64,000 nt of DNA from Hyphomicrobium sp. (GTDB lineage: Bacteria > Pseudomonadota > Alphaproteobacteria > Rhizobiales > Hyphomicrobiaceae): positions 206,328 to 270,327 of the forward strand of contig RXJH01000005.1 of the NCBI GenBank assembly GCA_003987725.1. Reading direction: 5' to 3'. Shown one piece after another: positions 1 to 8,372 of the stretch (its first letter is position 1; every line of letters starts with the position of its first letter). A model generated the notes under the pieces. That model saw only the letters and a program-made list of their open reading frames with translations, made no database searches and was not told the origin of the DNA. The translations under genes were made by a program, and so were the position numbers.

Positions 1-989
1 ATCTCATTCTCGAGGATGAGAACGGCGCGATCGCCGCAGCGGCGCCCGCTTATCTGAAATCACATAGTCAGGGCGAATACGTCTTCGACCACGGATGGGC
101 CGACGCCTACGCTCAGGCGGGTGGACGCTACTATCCGAAGCTGCAGATCGCGGTGCCGTTTACCCCCGTCCCCGGCCCGCGCCTTCTCGTGAAGCCGGGC
201 GCGACCTCCTACGCCGACGAGCAATTGCTGGCGGCGGCCGCGATCGAGGCCGCCCGCCTCGGCGGGCTTTCCTCGGTGCACATGACATTTCTGAAGGAAG
301 AAGTCGCCGAACGCTTGCGCGCACTGGGTTTCCACACGCGGATCGGCCAGCAGTTCCATTGGCAGAACCAGGGATACGCGTCTTTCGACGATTTTTTGAC
401 GAGCTTGGCGTCGCGCAAGCGGAAGGCAATCAGAAAGGAGCGGCAAGCCGCCCTGTCGCCGGGCATCGAGATCGAGCACGTCGCTGGACGAGGCATCGGC
501 GAGGCCCATTGGGATGCGATGTTCGGGTTCTACATGGACACCGGAAACCGCAAATGGGGCAGGCCCTACCTTAATCGAACGTTCTTCTCGCTCCTCGGCC
601 AAGCGATGGCGGAGCGCTGTCTGTTAGTCTTCGCGAAGCGGCACGGACGCTACATCGCCGGCGCCCTGAACCTCATCGGCGGTGACTGCCTTTACGGCCG
701 CTACTGGGGTGCCACAGAGCACCATCCGGCGTTGCACTTCGAGGTCTGCTACTATCAGGCGATCGAGTACGCGATCGCGCACGGGCTTCCGCGCGTCGAA
801 GCAGGCGCACAGGGCGAGCACAAGCTCGCACGCGGCTACCTTCCGGTCGCAACATACTCTGCTCATTGGCTCGCCGACCCGGCTCTGGAACGAGCCGTCG
901 AGCGGTTCCTCAGGCAAGAGCGCGAAGCCATGGCCCGGTTCAATGCTGACTTGACCGAGATGGGCCCCTATCGCAAAGACGAGACCTGA
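1..989 (+). CDS. GNAT-fold protein of the COG3146/DUF482 family, 5' end cut by window
   Basis: The frame is open from the left edge (codon phase of base 3), so the true start lies outside; about 328 residues are visible. The protein resembles the COG3146/DUF482 family, a GNAT-fold group related to FemAB-like acyl or aminoacyl transferases. Family-like blocks are YLKSHSQGEYVFDHGW at the visible N-terminus, a basic helix RKRKAIRKER around visible residue 140, LYGRYWGA near residue 230 and RVEAGAQGEHKLARGY near residue 265. No signal peptide can be judged because the start is missing. A HIT-family gene follows 48 bp downstream on the same strand and may share its transcript. Family assignment is from recalled motifs; the substrate is unknown and I do not name one. 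Confidence 0.85.
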   Translation, partial: LILEDENGAIAAAAPAYLKSHSQGEYVFDHGWADAYAQAGGRYYPKLQIAVPFTPVPGPRLLVKPGATSYADEQLLAAAAIEAARLGGLSSVHMTFLKEEVAERLRALGFHTRIGQQFHWQNQGYASFDDFLTSLASRKRKAIRKERQAALSPGIEIEHVAGRGIGEAHWDAMFGFYMDTGNRKWGRPYLNRTFFSLLGQAMAERCLLVFAKRHGRYIAGALNLIGGDCLYGRYWGATEHHPALHFEVCYYQAIEYAIAHGLPRVEAGAQGEHKLARGYLPVATYSAHWLADPALERAVERFLRQEREAMARFNADLTEMGPYRKDET

Positions 990-1037
990 AGCGGCGCCGA
1001 GCGAGCGGTCGCCGCAGGTTCAGCTGGGTGGAACATC

Positions 1038-1457
1038 ATGGCGTACGACGCAAACAACATCTTCGCGAAGATCCTGCGCGGCGAAATTCCGTGCCACAAA
1101 GTCTACGAGGATGCCGACGCGATCGTCTTCATGGATGTGATGCCCCAGTCGCCCGGCCATGTGCTGGTCGTTCCCAAGGTTCCATCGCGCAATCTTCTGG
1201 ACGCCGACCCGGCCGTGCTCGCCAAGGTCATCCCGCTCGTGCAAAAGGTGGCGACCGCCGCAAAGTCCGCTTTCGCTGCCGACGGCATCAGCATCGCACA
1301 ATTCAATGAGCCCGCAGGTGGTCAGACCGTCTTCCACCTGCATTTCCACATCATACCCCGCTACGAAGGTAAGGCGCTGCACATCCACGCTCGCAATATG
1401 GAAGAAGGCTCCGTGCTCGCTGCTAACGCTGAAAAGCTCAAAGCAGCGCTCGCCTAA
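1038..1457 (+). CDS. HIT family protein (HINT-like nucleotide hydrolase)
   Basis: A 139-residue protein, the usual size for a one-domain histidine-triad protein. The family signature HLHFHIIPRY (H-x-H-x-H) lies near residue 100 and supplies the catalytic histidine. The N-terminal NIFAKILRGEIPCHKVYED block is typical of the bacterial HINT branch, which hydrolyses purine nucleoside phosphoramidates and acyl-adenylates in the cytoplasm. The ATG at 1038 is preceded by GGTGGA at 1026-1031, an acceptable ribosome site. It follows the DUF482-type gene by 48 bp in the same direction. The convergent acetyltransferase gene ends 49 bp further on. The cellular substrate cannot be read from the sequence. 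Confidence 0.93.
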   Translation: MAYDANNIFAKILRGEIPCHKVYEDADAIVFMDVMPQSPGHVLVVPKVPSRNLLDADPAVLAKVIPLVQKVATAAKSAFAADGISIAQFNEPAGGQTVFHLHFHIIPRYEGKALHIHARNMEEGSVLAANAEKLKAALA

Positions 1458-1506
1458 AAATCCTGAGCCGAGATCGCCGATTTTTCGTGACATGGATGTC
1501 CCGCCT

Positions 1507-2187
1507 TTATTCAAGCGCGGCGGCAGCCATCAGTTGCGCCCTCTGCTGTCCAGCCCCATCAAAGTTTTCTGGCGCCAGCCAAGTCTCATAGGCCGCCTTG
1601 AGCGCCGGCCACTCCTTGTCCAGCATCGAGAACCAGGCAGTGTCGCGGTTGGCGCCTTTGGCCACCATGTGCTGACGGAACAGGCCCTCATAGGTGAAAC
1701 CGAAGCGGCGCGCGGCCCGCTTGGATGGCTCGTTATCGTTGTGGCATTTCCATTCGAAACGGCGATAGCCAAGATCCTCGAATACATGTGCCGCGAAGAG
1801 GTAGAGTGCTTCAGTTGCGACACGCGTGCGAGCAATCGCCGGACCCCAAAGGATCGATCCGATCTCGATAACGCCGTGGGCCGGTTCGATGCGCATCAAA
1901 GCTTGCCGTCCAGCAGCGCGGCCGCTCGCCTTATCGATCACCGCCCAGAACATTGGGTCTTGGCTTTGCGACATCGTATCGAGCCATGGCTGCAAATCGG
2001 CGCGTGTCGCGGGCGGCTGCTCAAAGAGATAGCGAAAGCGCTCTTCGGCCCCATGCGCGGCCGACTGTTCGAATAGCGCATCGCCGTGCCGTGCTGGATC
2101 CAGCGGCTCGAGCCGCGTGTAGCGACCGTCCATGACGACACGCGCGGGACGCGGACGGGGTGTCCACTGGGAAAGATCTTGGCCCAT
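1507..2187 (-). CDS. GNAT family N-acetyltransferase, RimJ/RimL type
   Basis: A 226-residue protein that looks like the RimJ/RimL (Acetyltransf_3) branch of GNAT enzymes. It opens with the usual RLEPLDPARHGDALF block, has the central QALMRIEPAHGVIEIGSI strand pair, then the acetyl-CoA binding turn around WGPAIARTRVATEALYL and the GYRRFEWKCHNDNEPSK strand-helix near residue 165. Members acetylate small molecules or protein N-termini; this subgroup is a general GNAT and its acceptor is unknown. The gene is alone on its strand, convergent with the HIT gene and followed upstream by a 144-bp gap to the small membrane protein. Confidence 0.88.
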   Translation of the reverse strand: MGQDLSQWTPRPRPARVVMDGRYTRLEPLDPARHGDALFEQSAAHGAEERFRYLFEQPPATRADLQPWLDTMSQSQDPMFWAVIDKASGRAAGRQALMRIEPAHGVIEIGSILWGPAIARTRVATEALYLFAAHVFEDLGYRRFEWKCHNDNEPSKRAARRFGFTYEGLFRQHMVAKGANRDTAWFSMLDKEWPALKAAYETWLAPENFDGAGQQRAQLMAAAALE

Positions 2188-2331
2188 TCGCCCGTGCTTT
2201 CTATCGATTTTTCGGAGATGGATGGATCATTGGCTTTCGGCAAATACACGAAACGGCAGCCACCCGGAAGGCTAGCCCGTCGAACGTCTCAGCACCGAAT
2301 ATCCAATTGAAACCTTCGCCGAGCGACCGGG

Positions 2332-2565
2332 CTATCCGGCAGTCGTGAGGTAACGCCTCAGGGCACGACTGGCACCCCATACGAAGAAGCTTGAGGCAAT
2401 AACGATCGCAAGCCTCGAGAACGTAGCTGACGTGAATTCATTGGCAGCGATGCCATCGACCGCGATGACCAGCCCGACTAGAACGCCGATCATGGCGGGC
2501 GCATACCAACCCGCTCCGTACCAACCGAAAATCCCCGAGAGCAGCAAAACGGCAAGCCAAATCAT
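2332..2565 (-). CDS. Small membrane protein, unknown function
   Basis: A 77-residue protein made almost entirely of hydrophobic stretches: one at residues 2-17, one at 22-40 and one at about 50-66, ending in a basic RALRRYLTTAG tail. That gives two or three membrane passes. I do not recognise a family. It lies between the clpA terminator and the RimJ-like gene, both on the same strand, and is probably transcribed on its own because the clpA terminator sits just upstream. The amino-acid composition (membrane segments, basic end) argues for a real gene rather than a chance reading frame, but there is no motif to confirm it. Confidence 0.6.
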   Translation of the reverse strand: MIWLAVLLLSGIFGWYGAGWYAPAMIGVLVGLVIAVDGIAANEFTSATFSRLAIVIASSFFVWGASRALRRYLTTAG

Positions 2566-2611
2566 GCAACCACGCTGGCCGCGAGGCCATCATTACGTTT
2601 TTCGTTGGCGC

Positions 2612-2646
2612 ATAAAGAAACGGCACGACCCGAAGGCCGTGCCGTT
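2612..2646 (-). terminator. Rho-independent terminator after clpA
   Basis: Read on the minus strand, an 8-bp stem ACGGCACG/CGTGCCGT (2620-2627 with 2638-2645) closes a 10-base loop and is followed by TTTCTTT. It begins 6 bp past the clpA stop codon and points the right way to end the clpS-clpA transcript. Confidence 0.8.
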
Positions 2647-2651
2647 GAATG

Positions 2652-5105
2652 TTACTCTTCTTTCTTCTTCCGCGGCACGCTTGGCACCGCGCCGGAGCCG
2701 TTGGACTTCTCGCCCTTCTCCTTCGGACCGGGCAACGCCTTCTTCGGCGTCGCATCGGCCAGAACCGGCTGAGGAAGATCGTCGTCATCCGTCTCTTCGT
2801 CTTCCGGCGTTTTGACCTTCTTGGAAGGATCAAGCGGCAGGAAATCGAAAGCCAAAGCCCGGTCAGGGCCCTTGCCGGAAACGAGAACCTTCACCGTTCC
2901 GCCGTTCTCGAGCTTGCCGAACAGCAGTTCCTCGGCGAGCGGCTTCTTGATGTATTCCTGGATCACGCGAGCTAACGGCCGGGCGCCGAACTTCTCGTCA
3001 TAACCCTTCTCAGCGAGCCACCGCGTCGCCTCATCCGACAGCTCGATCGTAACGCCGCGATCGGCGAGTTGCGCCTCGAGCTGGAAGATGAACTTCTCGA
3101 CGACCTGCGCGATGATCTCGGGCGAGAGGCCCGCGAACGGCACGATGGCGTCAAGACGGTTGCGGAATTCCGGCGTGAACAGCTTGGTCACGGCCTCCGA
3201 ATCCTCGCCCTCCCGCTTGGTGCGGTTGAAGCCCATCGGCGGCCTGGCCATGTCGGACGCGCCCGCATTCGTCGTCATGATGAGGACGACGTTACGGAAA
3301 TCGACCGACTTACCGTTGTGGTCCGTGAGTTTGCCGTGGTCCATCACCTGCAAGAGGATGTTGAACAGATCCGGATGCGCCTTCTCGATTTCGTCGAGCA
3401 GCAGCACGCAATGCGGATGCTGATCGATGCCATCGGTCAGAAGGCCACCCTGATCGAACCCGACATAGCCCGGGGGCGCACCGATCAGGCGCGAGACCGT
3501 GTGCTTCTCCATGTATTCCGACATGTCGAAGCGCAACAGCTCAACGCCCATCAGGTTGGCGAGCTGCTTGGCGACCTCGGTTTTGCCGACACCCGTCGGA
3601 CCAGAGAACAGATAGCAACCGATCGGCTTCTCGGGCTCGCGCAAACCGGCACGCGCCAGCTTGATCGCGCTCGAAAGAGCTTCGATGGCCTTGTCCTGAC
3701 CGAAAACCAGCCGCTTCAGATCGCGACCGATATGCGCGATGACTTCAGCATCGCTCTTCGTGACGGTCTTTGGCGGTATCCGCGCCATGACGGCAACGGT
3801 CGCCTCGATTTCCTTCGTGGTGATCTTCTTCTTCCGTTTGCTTTCGGGCACAAGCATCTGCGAAGCGCCGGTCTCGTCGATCACGTCGATCGCCTTGTCC
3901 GGAAGCTTCCGGTCGTGGATGTACCGCGCCGACAGCTCGACCGCCGCCTTGATGGCTTCGTTCGTGTACTTGATCTTGTGATAGTCCTCGAAGACCGACT
4001 TCAGGCCCTTGAGGATCTCGATCGCGTCCTCGACGGTCGGCTCCTTCACATCGATTTTCTGGAACCGGCGCACGAGCGCGCGGTCCTTCTCGAAGTGCTG
4101 CCGATACTCCTTGTACGTGGTCGAACCGATGCAGCGGAGCGTTCCGGACTGCAGCGCAGGCTTCAACAGGTTCGAAGCATCCATGGCTCCGCCTGAAGTC
4201 GCACCCGCGCCGATCACGGTATGGATCTCGTCGATAAAGAGAACCGCTCCCGGGAAAGCCTCGACTTCCTTCATCACGGCCTTCAGCCGCTCTTCGAAAT
4301 CGCCGCGATAGCGCGTTCCGGCGAGCAGCGCACCCATGTCGAGCGCGAAGATCGTTGCGCCCTTGAGTACGTCAGGTACCTGGCCGGCGACGATCTTGCG
4401 CGCCAGACCCTCTGCAATAGCAGTTTTACCGACGCCCGGATCGCCGACGAACAGCGGATTGTTTTTCTGCCGGCGGCAAAGCACCTGCACGGTGCGCATC
4501 ACCTCTTGCTCGCGGCCGATCAACGGATCGATCTTGCCGTCGCGCGCTTTCTTGTTGAGGTTCACGCAATACGTGTTCAGCGCATCGCCCGGCTTCTTCT
4601 CTTCACCCTCGGTTGCGTTCACGTCCTCATCGACTCCACGAACCGTACGCGGCTCGAACATGCCGGGCCGCTTTGCAATCCCATGAGCAATGTACTGAAC
4701 GGCGTCGAAGCGTGTCATTTCCTGCTCTTGCAGGAAATACGCCGCGTGACTTTCGCGCTCCGAGAAGATGCCGACGAGCACGTTCGCGCCCGTAACCTCC
4801 TCCCGGCCCGACGTCTGGACATGAACGATCGCCCTCTGCACGACCCGCTGGAACGAGTTCGTGGGGTGGGCATCGCGCGCTGATTTGGACACGATCGGCT
4901 TGAGCTCGGTGTCGAGGTACTCGATCAACCGGGCACGCAATTGCTCGATGTCGACGGAACAGGCCCGCATAACGGCAGCGGCATCACGATCATCGACGAG
5001 CGCGAGCAACAAGTGCTCAAGCGTCGCAAACTCGTGGTGTCGAACGTTTGCATACTGCACAGCGCGGTGCAGGGAGGCTTCGAGATTTTTGGAGAGCGAT
5101 GTCAA
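2652..5105 (-). CDS. clpA: ATP-dependent Clp protease ATP-binding subunit ClpA
   Basis: An AAA+ unfoldase of the ClpAP protease, 817 residues with the start I prefer. The N-terminal Clp_N repeat opens with SLSKNLEASLHRAV. The first AAA+ module has GDPGVGKT near residue 220 and LFIDEIHTV; the second has GPTGVGKT near 500 and LLLDEIEKAHPD, followed by the ClpB D2-small domain. The last 55 or so residues are a charged, low-complexity tail (EDEETDDDD, then KEKGEKSNGS) that most ClpA proteins lack or keep shorter. I chose TTG at 5105 because AGGA sits 5 bp upstream and it places the conserved SLSKNLE at the N-terminus; an ATG at 5150 would overlap clpS and add 15 unrelated residues. clpS lies 7 bp upstream. 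Confidence 0.96.
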   Translation of the reverse strand: MTSLSKNLEASLHRAVQYANVRHHEFATLEHLLLALVDDRDAAAVMRACSVDIEQLRARLIEYLDTELKPIVSKSARDAHPTNSFQRVVQRAIVHVQTSGREEVTGANVLVGIFSERESHAAYFLQEQEMTRFDAVQYIAHGIAKRPGMFEPRTVRGVDEDVNATEGEEKKPGDALNTYCVNLNKKARDGKIDPLIGREQEVMRTVQVLCRRQKNNPLFVGDPGVGKTAIAEGLARKIVAGQVPDVLKGATIFALDMGALLAGTRYRGDFEERLKAVMKEVEAFPGAVLFIDEIHTVIGAGATSGGAMDASNLLKPALQSGTLRCIGSTTYKEYRQHFEKDRALVRRFQKIDVKEPTVEDAIEILKGLKSVFEDYHKIKYTNEAIKAAVELSARYIHDRKLPDKAIDVIDETGASQMLVPESKRKKKITTKEIEATVAVMARIPPKTVTKSDAEVIAHIGRDLKRLVFGQDKAIEALSSAIKLARAGLREPEKPIGCYLFSGPTGVGKTEVAKQLANLMGVELLRFDMSEYMEKHTVSRLIGAPPGYVGFDQGGLLTDGIDQHPHCVLLLDEIEKAHPDLFNILLQVMDHGKLTDHNGKSVDFRNVVLIMTTNAGASDMARPPMGFNRTKREGEDSEAVTKLFTPEFRNRLDAIVPFAGLSPEIIAQVVEKFIFQLEAQLADRGVTIELSDEATRWLAEKGYDEKFGARPLARVIQEYIKKPLAEELLFGKLENGGTVKVLVSGKGPDRALAFDFLPLDPSKKVKTPEDEETDDDDLPQPVLADATPKKALPGPKEKGEKSNGSGAVPSVPRKKKEE

Positions 5106-5112
5106 TCGAGTC

Positions 5113-5511
5113 CTACTCTTTCTCCATGGTGCATTGTAGAGGATGGCCATGCTGCCGCGAAAAGTCCATGACCTGGGTCACCTTTGTTTCAGCGACCTCG
5201 TACGTATAGACGCCGCAAATACCGACTCCTTTGTGGTGGACGTGAAGCATGATGCGGGTCGCATCCTCTTGTCCCTTGTTGAAGAAGCGTTGCAGCACCA
5301 GAACAACGAACTCCATCGGCGTGAAGTCGTCATTCAGCAGAAGAACCTTATATAGGTTCGGCTTCTTCGTTTTTGGACGGGTCTTTGTAACAATACCTGT
5401 TTTTGACTCGCCATCGCCGTCGCCATTGTCGCGACGCGGCCCGTCGGGCGGGTCGTTGCTTGCGGCCATAAGGTCACCCGCCAACGAGCGAATACTCTGC
5501 GCCGTCATCAT
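5113..5511 (-). CDS. clpS: ATP-dependent Clp protease adaptor ClpS
   Basis: The N-end-rule adaptor that delivers substrates with destabilising N-terminal residues to ClpA. The core has the family signature [17 protein letters not shown], then [23 protein letters not shown] and [12 protein letters not shown], ending [10 protein letters not shown]. The N-terminal 35 residues are polar and flexible, as usual, with [10 protein letters not shown] just before the core. I chose the ATG at 5511 (132 residues) because GAGG lies 6 bp upstream; ATG at 5469 (118 residues) is closer to common family length but has no clear ribosome site. The gene is followed 7 bp later by clpA, the classical pair, so both products are probably made from one message. 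Confidence 0.93.
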   Translation of the reverse strand: MMTAQSIRSLAGDLMAASNDPPDGPRRDNGDGDGESKTGIVTKTRPKTKKPNLYKVLLLNDDFTPMEFVVLVLQRFFNKGQEDATRIMLHVHHKGVGICGVYTYEVAETKVTQVMDFSRQHGHPLQCTMEKE

Positions 5512-6147
5512 CGCGTGCCTCGGGGAAAACCCGAATCCATCGGATGTCTCAAAGCTATCCCGCAACAGGGGAATGTTGGAGGCAGAAAGGTAACGCCCGC
5601 TTCCCCAAATGCGTGCCCGGTGGGGCACCTGTCTTTCGCGCCAAATGTTCAAGCTAACACCCGTGTCCATCAAGTCCGTAATATAGGCAGGCTGGTGAGC
5701 AAAAAATAGAACGAGCGGTGTGTCGCATTTGGCATTCCCAACAATGAATGACGAAAGCCCTTCGAGGTTCCTGCAAACGCGATCCTTTCAACAGAAGATA
5801 GATATCCAAGCTCCGTCCACCCCGCCCCCTTCTCGGCGTCGCCCAGACGGCCCGCGAAAAGCGTCCGCACCAAGATTGCCCTGCTGCCATCGCCTTAGCG
5901 AGCGAAATTGAGACACGGCGAGAGCCTATTTTTACCGTGTTGTTTAACCCTACTGCAGCCCTCCGGCCATAGACTCTCCGGGACATCTGCCGGCGCCGGA
6001 AATCAGCGCCCAAAAGGTGCCCAAAAACAATGCTCTGCTTTCGAAGATTGATTGCGGGGCCGCTCACGGGAGCCCTATCAGGCCAACTCGCGAGAATGCG
6101 TTGGTAAAGCAACCGCTCAATATGGGCGGCCAGAGGGAAATAGCGTC
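5512..6147. other. Divergent intergenic region between clpS and the D,D-carboxypeptidase
   Basis: About 640 bp without a convincing gene. Both flanking genes point outward, so promoters for clpS-clpA (minus) and the carboxypeptidase (plus) must lie here. I can read frames through it on both strands, but none has protein-like composition, a ribosome site or a recognisable motif. No strong hairpin or repeat was seen. Confidence 0.5.
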
Positions 6148-7890
6148 TTGTTTCGACGAGTATTGGCCTATGCGCCGGCTTTTGCAGTTGTGTTCGGTGT
6201 TTTTCTCGGAAGCGCAAGCGCCGGGAAAGATCGCCATGCAGCCCTAATCCTGGATGCCAATACGGGCTCGGTCCTCCACCAGTCCGACGGCGACGCGCTC
6301 CGTCATCCCGCGTCCCTCACCAAGATGATGACACTCTATTTGACCTTCGAGACGCTCCAGTCGGGGCGCTTGAAGATGACCGACAAGCTGACGATTTCCG
6401 AAGCCGCAGCCGGTGCCGCACCCTCGAAACTCGATCTCGACCCGGGTGAGCAAATCTCAGTATCTGACGCCATCATGGCGGTCATTACGAAGTCGGCCAA
6501 CGACATCGCGGTTGCGCTCGCCGAGAGGGTCGGCGGTTCCGAAGCCAATTTCGTACGCCTGATGAATACCCGCGCCCGCGAGATCGGAATGTCGAAAACG
6601 CATTTCGAGAACGCCTCGGGCCTCCCGAACGATGCCCAGGTCACAACCGCCCGCGATATGGCGACGCTGGCACTGCATCTCCAGGACGATTTTCCGGGCT
6701 ACTATCCGCTCTTCGCCACCCGCACGTTCGCATACGGCGGAAAAAACTTCCGCAACCACAACACGATGTTGAATAATTTCGCCGGCATCGATGGCATCAA
6801 GACGGGCTACACCCGCGCCTCCGGCTTCAATCTCGTAACGTCGTGGCGCCGCGGCGATCATCACCTCATCGGCGTCGTCTTCGGCGGTGACACTGCGGCC
6901 GAGCGGAACGCCGAAATGCGCGTTCTTCTGACGCGGATGGCCTCCCGCGCGTCTTCCGTCAAAACCCGTAAGCCCACACTTTTGGCGCGATTGAAGGCCG
7001 AGCCCAAAGTGGCCGAACGGCCGGCAGCGCGGAAACCGAAGCCGCTCCAGGTTGCTGAGGCCGCACGCCCCGCGCCTCAGCCCAGCGCCCCAAAGCCGAT
7101 GGAACGCCCCGCTGCGGACCCAGAAACGCCGGTCCAAATCTTCAAAGTTCGCGCCGTTCCCATCGTCCCGAAGGCGCGCCCGAGCGCGGTTTCGCCGGAA
7201 GAAACAACAGACATGGAAGCGTCGGACCGCGCCCCCAACCGCACGCCGCCGCCATCCCTCGGCACGCCGTCGAAGTCGGACTTGGCGCGTGTGGCTGACG
7301 CGCGCAGTCAAAATGCCCTGGCTGAGGACATCACGCTTCGCTCCTTCGCCCCTGCGAATTTGGGAGCGTCTGACGGCACGGCTAGCGCAGCCTCATCAGG
7401 CCAGGCTCACGCTGGCCAGCAGGTGGCCATGCTCGGCACCTCAGATGCCGCGCCGCTGGCAGCACCGGCAGCGGCCACCCCACCGGAACCTGCGCCTCGA
7501 ACGAAGCCGCAGAAAGCCAAGAGCGCCTCGTCGCATTCGGCGCCAGTGATCCGCGGAATGCCGCCATCGACGCTCGGCGCCCAGGCAAACGCAATTCACA
7601 TGGCTTCCGCCCAGAGCACCCGAAACGCGACCAACACGTCCCGTGGCCACTACGCAGTCCAGATCGGCGCCTATGGCTCGGTCAACGATGCCCAGCGTGC
7701 CTTGACGGACGTCCAGGGACGCGCCGGGAAGCTTTTGGCGGGCATCCCCTCGGTCACGAACCCCACGATGAAGGGCGGACAGCAGGTCTATCGCGCCCGC
7801 TTTACGGGCTTTGATGCAAACCACGCGACATCGACCTGCAACGCCCTGCGCCGCCAGGCTGTCGATTGCTTCGTGATGGCCGGCGACTGA
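6148..7890 (+). CDS. D-alanyl-D-alanine carboxypeptidase (peptidase S11) with C-terminal SPOR domain
   Basis: A periplasmic penicillin-binding protein that trims the terminal D-Ala of peptidoglycan stem peptides. The S11 motifs are all present: SLTK (nucleophile Ser, from HPASLTKMMT), SAN (ITKSANDIA) and KTG (DGIKTGYTRASGFN). A long Pro/Ala/Lys-rich linker of roughly 230 residues follows, then a SPOR domain beginning HYAVQIGAYGSVNDAQRAL that binds denuded glycan at division sites. I placed the start at TTG 6148: GAGGGA lies 9 bp upstream and it puts a signal peptide (RRVLAYAPAFAVVFGVFLG, then SASAG) at the N-terminus. TTG 6052 would add 32 polar residues before it. The architecture is common in Rhizobiales; the linker length varies. 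Confidence 0.92.
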   Translation: MFRRVLAYAPAFAVVFGVFLGSASAGKDRHAALILDANTGSVLHQSDGDALRHPASLTKMMTLYLTFETLQSGRLKMTDKLTISEAAAGAAPSKLDLDPGEQISVSDAIMAVITKSANDIAVALAERVGGSEANFVRLMNTRAREIGMSKTHFENASGLPNDAQVTTARDMATLALHLQDDFPGYYPLFATRTFAYGGKNFRNHNTMLNNFAGIDGIKTGYTRASGFNLVTSWRRGDHHLIGVVFGGDTAAERNAEMRVLLTRMASRASSVKTRKPTLLARLKAEPKVAERPAARKPKPLQVAEAARPAPQPSAPKPMERPAADPETPVQIFKVRAVPIVPKARPSAVSPEETTDMEASDRAPNRTPPPSLGTPSKSDLARVADARSQNALAEDITLRSFAPANLGASDGTASAASSGQAHAGQQVAMLGTSDAAPLAAPAAATPPEPAPRTKPQKAKSASSHSAPVIRGMPPSTLGAQANAIHMASAQSTRNATNTSRGHYAVQIGAYGSVNDAQRALTDVQGRAGKLLAGIPSVTNPTMKGGQQVYRARFTGFDANHATSTCNALRRQAVDCFVMAGD

Positions 7891-7907
7891 CGGACTTGCC
7901 GGCTAAA

Positions 7908-8321
7908 GTGGCCAAGTCGTACCATCGCGTGCAACCCTTCGAACAAGGCTTCCACGTGACCGCCAATCCCGAATTTCCGAGGCTCGTCCTCTTCCAGGGC
8001 GTCCTGCCCGCCGCCGACGTCTATCGGCCTGCGGGAGACCGCATCGTCTCCGGCGATCCCGTTCAGTCCGCCCAGAACCTGTTCCAGAGCCCCGACGGCC
8101 GCTTCAACAGCGGGATTTGGAGCGGCGAGCCGGGGACCTGGCGCGTCGCTTTCACCGAGAGCGAATTCTGCCATTTGCTCGAAGGCGTCATCATTGTCCG
8201 CGGCGACGACGGATCGGAAGCGACCTTCCGCGCCGGCGACGCGTTCGTAACGCCTGCAGGCTTCACCGGCACCTGGGAAATCGTTGAAGCCGCCAAGAAA
8301 TTTTACGCGTTTTACGAGTAA
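7908..8321 (+). CDS. Cupin domain protein (DUF861/Cupin_3 type)
   Basis: A single-domain cupin of about 137 residues. The central block GIWSGEPGTWRVAFTESEFC is followed by LLEGVIIVRGDDGSEATFRAGDAFVTPAGFTGTWEIVE, the pattern of the Cupin_3 (DUF861) group related to ureidoglycine aminohydrolase. These are small beta-barrels that bind metal or small ligands; the true function is open. GTG at 7908 is my start because it falls after the carboxypeptidase stop at 7890; TTG codons at 7866 and 7896 are alternatives that would overlap or nearly touch it. The 17-bp spacing suggests co-transcription with the carboxypeptidase. putA converges from the right. Confidence 0.82.
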   Translation: MAKSYHRVQPFEQGFHVTANPEFPRLVLFQGVLPAADVYRPAGDRIVSGDPVQSAQNLFQSPDGRFNSGIWSGEPGTWRVAFTESEFCHLLEGVIIVRGDDGSEATFRAGDAFVTPAGFTGTWEIVEAAKKFYAFYE

Positions 8322-8372
8322 ATTTGCGCGTCCTGCCAGCCCCTCAAAGCATGACAGCAGGCGCCAAAAGGC

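Noticed and set aside
3069-4196. A 375-codon plus-strand frame inside clpA
   Set aside because: Antisense shadow of the clpA AAA+ modules; composition is dominated by Arg, Asp and Leu.
5654-6217. A 187-codon minus-strand frame upstream of clpS
   Set aside because: No ribosome site and chance-like Arg-rich product; it overlaps the signal-peptide end of the carboxypeptidase gene.
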